The translations under genes were made by a program, and so were the position numbers. A model generated the notes under the pieces. That model made no database searches. It saw nothing but the letters and a program-made list of their open reading frames with translations, and was not told the origin of the DNA. A DNA stretch of 64,000 nucleotides, from assembly GCF_003086295.3 (NCBI RefSeq), contig NC_092038.1:131987132-132051131 (forward strand), in the 5' to 3' direction. Shown here piece after piece: positions 59,527 to 64,000 of the stretch. How positions within the stretch are numbered: the first letter of the stretch is position 1; the number at the start of each line of letters is the position of its first letter. Origin of the DNA: Arachis hypogaea. Lineage: Eukaryota; Streptophyta; Magnoliopsida; Fabales; Fabaceae.

Positions 59527-59745
59527 TGCTACATTTTTATACATGCATTCTTAAGTATGGATGTTGACCCAAACTTTTCAAAAGAATTTGCATTCTTTGA
59601 TGGTTCTGCTCCCCGTGTGATAAATGGGTTAACAACATACTAGTTTCAGCTCTTGAAAAGAATGACTTTGGCTCCATGCCAATCCTAATAGGAAAGGTTG
59701 GATGGCCAACGGATGGAAGTAGGGATTTCATACCGGATGTTCAAT
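59527..59745 (+). pseudogene. GH17 (endo-1,3-beta-glucanase-like) fragment
   Basis: One frame gives IFIHAFLSMDVDPNFSKEFA then [16 protein letters not shown] and a TAG at 59641. A second frame continues [28 protein letters not shown]. These match the family 17 glucan hydrolase core. The motif is GKVGWP where active enzymes have GE(V/S/T)GWP, so the catalytic Glu is a Lys. N- and C-terminal parts are missing. It lies between the hAT relic and UGT copy 2; upstream sequence 59340-59525 has no clear match. Confidence 0.75.
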
Positions 59746-59975
59746 TTAATAAGTATGCAGATAGTTATGTTGATTCTTAATTGAATAGTTATTTTTTTTT
59801 TATTCGGTTTATTCATGCACAATTAACAATAGTTGGATGTTCAATTTATTAGATGTACGAATGGTTATCTTAATGTTAGGGTTTAGGGGTAATTTAGAGG
59901 TAGAGTATTTTTTTTACTCTATTGAATCAATTTTAGAATTTATTGTTCATAAAAATCATTGTCTATCTAACAAAA

Positions 59976-60032
<57 letters not shown>

Positions 60033-60290
60033 CTAAAGGTGATTGTTTAATTAAGAAAAATGAAATATAAATATTATCAAATTAAATAATAAAAAAATTA
60101 AAGTTAATCTAATTTTCATAATATTTTAAAAATATTATATAATTAGTGTGACCACCCTAATAATACTCATCAATCATCATGCACACTACACTCCATATCT
60201 ATATATATTCAAAAAACTCCATATCACATTTCTATTTCTATATTCGTAAGTCTATATCATGATGCAAGCACTTTGTATTATATTATTGCA
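59746..60290. other. intergenic upstream of UGT copy 2
   Basis: AT-rich with a (TA)n microsatellite at 59979-60028. Beyond it, the promoter region of the second UGT gene. Confidence 0.6.
59979..60028. repeat. (TA)n microsatellite
   Basis: About 25 uninterrupted TA units, 350 bp upstream of the second UGT start; length variation here could affect promoter spacing. Confidence 0.95.
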
Positions 60291-60297
60291 CCCTACA

Positions 60298-60306
60298 TAT
60301 ATAAAA
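60298..60306 (+). promoter_or_regulatory. TATA box of UGT copy 2
   Basis: Reads tatataaaa. It lies 74 bp before the first in-frame ATG (60380), with no other ATG between a start site ~30 bp downstream and 60380. Confidence 0.6.
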
Positions 60307-60379
60307 GAAGGAAGAAAGAAGACCCTAAGTGTTGTGTATAAAATCACAATACTTTGAACGTTAAACCAACAACAAAACA

Positions 60380-61858
60380 ATGGTCTTCCCGGATCCTCTT
60401 TTACATGTCGATTATTCCGCCATCATGGCTAGAGATGATGAAAAGCTCCACATAGTAATATTTCCATGGCTGGCCTTTGGGCACATCATCCCAAACCTAG
60501 AGCTCGCCAAACACATAGCTCAAAAGGGTCACAAAGTCAGCTTCGTCTCAACAACAAGGAACATAGAACGCCTCCCAAAACCGCCGCCAAACTTAGCTTC
60601 ACTCATCACATACGTGAAGCTCCCACTACCAAAAGTGGACAACCTCCCGGAAAATGCGGAGGCCACCGCGGACGTCCCATACGACGTCGTTCAGTACCTC
60701 AAGAAAGCCTACGACGCACTCCAACACCCCTTCTCCCACTATCTGGAATCTTCCAACGCGGATTGGATCTTCTACGACTTCGCTGCCTTCTGGGTGCCCT
60801 CTCTTGCTTCCAGATTCGGCATGAAAACCGTTTTCTATAGCATTTTCACACCGCCGTTTATGGCTTTTATGGGCCCTGCATCATATATGATTGATAACGA
60901 TCCCATCAGGACCAAACCCGAGAACTTCACGGTCCCGCCTCCTTGGGTCCCTTTCTCCTCCACCGTGGCATTCCATTACTACGAGATCATGAGGATCGTT
61001 GACTCCGTCTCCGACAACGACTCCGGCACCTCCGACACCTACCGCCTCGGCGCCAGCATCGAGAACTGCGATCTCGTTGCTGTTAGAGGCTGCACCGAGC
61101 TTGAACCCGAGTGGTTCCAAGTTCTCAGAGATATTTACCGGAAGCCGGTTCTCCCGGTTGGTCAACTCCCAAGCTCGGGTTTCAACGGCGGCGATGAGAA
61201 CGAGAACGACACGTGGCGAGGGATAAAGGAGTGGCTGGACAAGCAGGCGCATGGGAGAGTAGTGTACGTGGCATTCGGGAGCGAAGCGAAGCCGGGGCAA
61301 GAGGAAGTGAACGAGATCGCTCTTGGATTGGAGAAATCAGAGCTTCCGTTCTTTTGGGTGCTTAGGGTTCGGCGGGGAGCTTCCGACACGGAGGTTCTGA
61401 AACTGCCGGAGGGGTTCGAAGAGCGAACGAAGGGGAGGGGAGTGGTGTGGAGGGGTTGGGCGCCGCAGTTGAAGATATTGGGGCATGGAAGTGTTGGTGG
61501 GTTCTTGAGTCACTCTGGTTGGACTTCAGTGGTTGAGGCAGTTCAGAACGAAACACCGCTGGTGTTGCTTACGTTTCTTGCGGACCAAGGGATCAACGCC
61601 AGGGTGCTTGAGGAGAGGAAGATAGGTTACCCTGTGCCCCGAGACAAGTTAAACGGGTCGTTCACGAGTGACTCGGTTGCTCGTTCGGTGAGGCTGGTTG
61701 TGCTTGACGATGGTGGAAGGGTTTATAGGGACAATATTAAAGAGGTTAAGGACTTGTTTCTCAATAATCAAAGACAGCAAAAGTACATCCACCAATTACT
61801 ATGCCACCTTCGTAGTCGTAGCCACCCGAAAAAGGGGGAACGCGTATTTCGAGATTGA
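60380..61858 (+). CDS. UDP-glycosyltransferase, UGT91-like (copy 2)
   Basis: Intronless. 492 residues from the first ATG (60380), or 477 from the ATG at 60425 that aligns with copy 1 (MARDDEKLHIVIF). Both ATGs have A at -3 and G at +4; the TATA position favours 60380. Catalytic pair: His in PWLAFGHIIP and Asp in WIFYDFAAFW. PSPG box: WAPQLKILGHGSVGGFLSHS then GWTSVVEAV, closing with DQ. The two copies are clearly tandem duplicates, with long identical blocks (DNLPEN, PENFTVPPPWVPF, VVYVAFGSEAKP, LPFFWVLR). Differences cluster in acceptor-facing regions (for example FDFIPFWVPSVASKLG against YDFAAFWVPSLASRFG, and GFAGGEDND against GFNGGDENEND). Copy 2 ends with an extra basic tail (SHPKKGERVFRD). 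The likely role is sugar addition to a specialised metabolite; the substrate is not determined. Confidence 0.92.
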   Translation: MVFPDPLLHVDYSAIMARDDEKLHIVIFPWLAFGHIIPNLELAKHIAQKGHKVSFVSTTRNIERLPKPPPNLASLITYVKLPLPKVDNLPENAEATADVPYDVVQYLKKAYDALQHPFSHYLESSNADWIFYDFAAFWVPSLASRFGMKTVFYSIFTPPFMAFMGPASYMIDNDPIRTKPENFTVPPPWVPFSSTVAFHYYEIMRIVDSVSDNDSGTSDTYRLGASIENCDLVAVRGCTELEPEWFQVLRDIYRKPVLPVGQLPSSGFNGGDENENDTWRGIKEWLDKQAHGRVVYVAFGSEAKPGQEEVNEIALGLEKSELPFFWVLRVRRGASDTEVLKLPEGFEERTKGRGVVWRGWAPQLKILGHGSVGGFLSHSGWTSVVEAVQNETPLVLLTFLADQGINARVLEERKIGYPVPRDKLNGSFTSDSVARSVRLVVLDDGGRVYRDNIKEVKDLFLNNQRQQKYIHQLLCHLRSRSHPKKGERVFRD

Positions 61859-64000
61859 ATCTCATCATTATTATATGTTGCTCTAGTTTGAGGGAAAAGT
61901 TAGGAAAATTTTCACATGTATCACCCACTTTATTGGTATAGCATAATAACATGTACGGATAGATGGCCAGTAAAATTTTTGTCCTCTTGCATGGTATATA
62001 TTGAGTAAAGATCTATAAAAGGGCAAAAAAAGGACGGCAAAGGTTAATAAATCTATGGATAAATAATTATTCGTATTGGTAAGTTGCCACATTAGAATAA
62101 ATTTTGAATGGCTGGAAGTTGAAGTTGATGAAAATTGATCTTTTCCAGTTTTTTTAATATTTGAAAAAATACAGTGTGATCTCTCCCATTAATTTTATAA
62201 GTGGGATCAAAATTAAAAATAAAAAAAAGTAATGAAAAATAAAAGATCACAATTGACATCATTATTTTTTTTATTGAAAAAGATCTACTCCCAAAATTGA
62301 TGAATTCTGTAAACCAAGTGTATATGTACATGAAATTTATTGGTTTGTAAATGAAAAAAATAATTAAATAATAAAATAGGTTGAATTATTTTTTACTAAC
62401 ACTTATGCATGTCTAAAAAAAATAAATAATTTTTAATTAGTATTCTAACTTCTAATACGTTATAATGACCCAAAACAATAGATAGGTTATATAATTAATT
62501 ATTTATCTATTCTGCAGAAAATAATAAATAAAGAATAATATAGTAAATTCATTTTTTTTAATTTTTTGTCGAAAAATTTAATTTTCAACAAATTTATTTT
62601 AATTATTAAGTCAGTTACTAAATTTATTACACAAATTAATTTTTTATGTTAAATTCGGTATAAAATAAACAAATCAATATTTATTATTATTTAGAAAAAT
62701 ATTAAAAAATTATCAAAATTTATTATTTTTGACCATTCCTTCATTATCAACTCAATTATTTTAATTTAATTTTTTTAATCTAGTAATCTAACAACATAAT
62801 TTTAGACATTAATAATTAAATGATGACAAAAATTAATAAATTCTAATAGTTTTTTAGTATTTTTCATTTTTCTATTATTTAATAAAAATATGAATATTTA
62901 TATAGACAAATAATTTAATATAAAAAGTAATTTTTCTAACAAAATACACTACAAAAAATATCGTTAAAATCGACGGCCAAATCGACAGCTAAGCCGTTGA
63001 TAATATTAAAATTCGACGGCAAAATAAACGACAAAGATGGTCGCTATTAAACTTGTCGATTTTTTTAAAATTCTAATAAAATCGATAGCGCTAGCCGTGG
63101 ATAATAATTTAATAAAATCTACAGTATTTCTATCTAAAATACATTGGATTCTTTCTTTCATGCTGCTCAAAATTGTTTTGACTAATGGCTAAATATTAAA
63201 AAAGAATAGAACAATAATTATTACACTATATATGGTTAAAAAAGGATAATCTATCTATTACTACTAAACGAAAAGGACTTATGATTAGTACACATTGTTT
63301 TCCTTGTTGCCACTTGCCTGTAGATTTCATATTTCACAATTCTTATCATGCTTTAGTACACATTGTTTTTTTTTTAGATATTGTAATTCGATAAGCCAAC
63401 ATCACTTACTTTACATCCTAATTTGTACATTTGAACTCACCAAATAATTTCCTTGGTTAGTAGTTTATAATTATTGGTTACTCTTCTGTTTCTCATTGGG
63501 ACAGATTATTAAGTATAGATTTAACTAGTGTTGATTCAAAAATAATATAAGACAGAAAAAAAATTGTTATTAGTCACCTAATATTTTTTCTACAATATTT
63601 ACCTAATAACTACTTCATATTAGTAAAACATATACCATGTTCCGTATAACTACTTCATATTTACGTAATAATTTCGTTACAAATTGAAAGAAAGATCTCA
63701 GTAAGAATATCTATCATATGATTCTTAAATATGGACCATGTGAGTATGAGAATTCATTATTAAGAGTGTTTCTGTTTTCACCAAACAGAGAAATAAAATA
63801 TTTTTTAATAAAATTATGGAATTATTAAACTTAGTCTTAGTTCTTAAAATAAAATGGAATCAGAATAAACATGATCAGGATTTTTAGATTTAAAAAACAG
63901 GATATTACAATTAGGTCAAGTTTACACTTAAAATAGAAGATTTTCAAATAAAACTGAAGTTGGCTTGGAAAAGAGTTCAGTAACAGTCAGAAAATGATAT
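61859..64000. other. intergenic, right edge of window
   Basis: AT-rich, with the 3' flank of UGT copy 2 and a CACTA terminus at 62947. No further gene recognised up to the window end. Confidence 0.55.
62947..63125. mobile_element. CACTA (En/Spm) element terminus
   Basis: Starts CACTACAAAAAATATCG, the CACTA-superfamily end. It is followed by subterminal repeats of cgacggc/ccgt(t/g)ga words (cgacggccaaatcgacag, attcgacggcaaaataaacg, gatagcgctagccgtgg). No transposase and no matching opposite end (tttgtagtg) were found in the window, so it is a truncated or deleted relic. Confidence 0.7.

Overview
This is nuclear DNA of a flowering plant. Genes carry GT-AG introns, intergenic DNA is very AT-rich, and plant transposons are nested in one another. 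The gene content (a clade-II-like DXS, a UGT91-type glycosyltransferase pair close to legume saponin glycosyltransferases) and the mix of MULE, hAT and gypsy elements suggest a legume, possibly Arachis. That species guess is an inference I could not test.

Layout. 1-2465: 3' eight exons of a plastid DXS gene (first step of the MEP isoprenoid pathway). 2466-7075: intergenic, with a copia-type LTR remnant, a long-TIR Mutator-like element with a 9-bp target duplication (5036-6371) and a foldback. About 7076-19640: a large Mutator-like element. Its transposase gene (plus strand) is broken by two nonsense codons and by a 4.9-kb hAT element in its first intron (8215-13122, 8-bp target duplication). 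A convergent five-exon plant-mobile-domain (PMD) gene (15968-19258, minus) is still open. 19700-30277: AT-rich DNA with degenerate tandem arrays, interrupted by a full-length but dead L1-type LINE (22097-27658, 12-bp target duplication) that itself contains a 393-bp Tourist-like MITE. 30286-33893: a 713-bp hAT-like element, a TRIM-like fragment, and a 2.2-kb internally deleted relative of the first hAT at the 5' end of a WD40 gene. 34071-36917: a WDR82/Swd2-type gene (Arabidopsis APRF1/S2L-like) with a 2-nt deletion at one exon. 36918-45646: mostly AT-rich spacer. 45647-64000: two intronless UGT91-type glycosyltransferase genes about 13 kb apart. Between them lie a SINE, a deleted Tat-type gypsy element carrying a 3.46-kb solo LTR of another family, a small hAT relic and a GH17 glucanase relic. 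A CACTA terminus lies near the right edge.

How the genes work together. No cluster or operon logic links the host genes. DXS supplies plastid isoprenoid precursors, the WDR82-like protein would act in chromatin and transcript 3'-end complexes, and the UGTs would glycosylate a small lipophilic acceptor, possibly a triterpenoid saponin. The rest is transposon history readable from target duplications: hAT in MULE intron, MITE in LINE, LINE in a tandem array, solo LTR in a Tat element. I found no CRISPR array, intact rRNA or tRNA gene, organellar insertion or convincing new multi-gene system. The best leads are the intact PMD gene in a dead MULE, the frame-breaking deletion with a frame-preserving alternative splice site in the WDR gene, the unusually long direct repeats around the hAT derivative, and the degenerate ~220-bp array split by the LINE.
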